Shown here in pieces: positions 32,869-32,944 of a stretch of DNA of 32,944 bases. The DNA lies in the NCBI GenBank assembly GCA_028288595.1, contig JAQBNK010000054.1:1-32944 (forward strand), given 5' to 3'. Every line of letters begins with the position of its first letter. Within the stretch, counting starts at the first letter, position 1. Source of the DNA: Chitinophagaceae bacterium (GTDB lineage Bacteria; Bacteroidota; Bacteroidia; Chitinophagales; Chitinophagaceae). Under the pieces are notes generated by a model. It saw nothing but the letters and a program-made list of their open reading frames with translations. It made no database searches and was not told where the DNA came from. A program made the position numbers and the translations under genes.

Positions 32869-32944
32869 AAAAGTCAAAAGTCAAAAGTCAAAAGTCAAAA
32901 GTCAAAAGTCAAAAGTCAAAAGTCAAAAGTCAAAAGTCAAAAGT
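32869..32944. repeat. Heptanucleotide tandem repeat (AAAAGTC)n, cut by the window end
   Basis: Ten perfect copies of AAAAGTC plus six bases of an eleventh, with no variation, from 32869 to the end. On the minus strand it reads GACTTTT repeated and ends 7 bases before the ATG of pdeM at 32861. The total length cannot be seen. The perfect copies suggest recent expansion or frequent correction. Confidence 0.95.

Noticed and set aside
32869-32944. CRISPR array at the right edge
   Set aside because: The unit is only 7 bases with no unique spacers; it is a simple tandem repeat.

Overview
The window looks like the chromosome of a Bacteroidota bacterium, most probably of the Chitinophagaceae type. 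The evidence is a type IX secretion (gliding-motility type B) C-terminal domain on a large exported protein, TAnnTTTG/TTTG Bacteroidota promoters, a DUF4136 lipoprotein, the surE / small membrane protein / lpxB gene order, small Bacteroidota-type membrane proteins, and overall AT-rich sequence. lpxB shows a lipid A outer membrane. The family-level placement is inference from gene style only.

Layout. 1-7021: end of a TonB-like gene, then a minus-strand run with a secreted multi-repeat T9SS protein, a DUF4136 lipoprotein, a large beta-propeller/amidohydrolase fusion and a tiny hydrophilic protein. 7068-7230: a complete tRNA-Ala(GGC) unit with promoter and terminator. 7299-25506: an 18 kb surface-glycan cluster in four blocks of alternating strand. 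Block A (+, 7299-10757) has an initiating sugar-phosphate transferase, an ABC flippase and a GT4. Block B (-, 13737-10720) has a methyltransferase, a deaminase-type amidohydrolase and a GT4. Block C (+, 13881-19472) has five tightly coupled genes: B12-type radical SAM, methyltransferase, radical SAM with a C-terminal cysteine cluster, B12-type radical SAM, methyltransferase. Block D (-, 25506-19469) has a Wzy-like polymerase, GT2, GT4, an O-antigen ligase-family protein and a nucleotidyltransferase. A and B, and C and D, converge with overlapping stop regions; B and C diverge from one 143-bp gap.

25592-32944: housekeeping and accessory genes. These are a PPOX-like flavin protein, two small membrane proteins, a molybdopterin oxidoreductase with its cytochrome b partner, lpxB, a small membrane protein, surE, an XRE/S24 regulator with two operator-like palindromes at its own promoter, a DHCW-motif cupin, and the pdeM phosphoesterase. 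The window ends inside a heptanucleotide tandem repeat that starts 7 bases before the pdeM start codon.

How the genes work together. Block A would start a glycan on the undecaprenyl-phosphate carrier and flip it; the glycosyltransferases of A, B and D extend it; the two polytopic proteins of D polymerise it or attach it to an acceptor. The unusual part is the radical-SAM / methyltransferase / amidohydrolase core in B and C. It suggests that a chemically modified group (for example C-methylated, deaminated or rearranged) is built and placed on the glycan or on a lipid. That product is not predictable from sequence alone, and this core is the best candidate for an undescribed system. No nucleotide-sugar synthesis genes, MATE-type Wzx, Wza or Wzc are present in the window.
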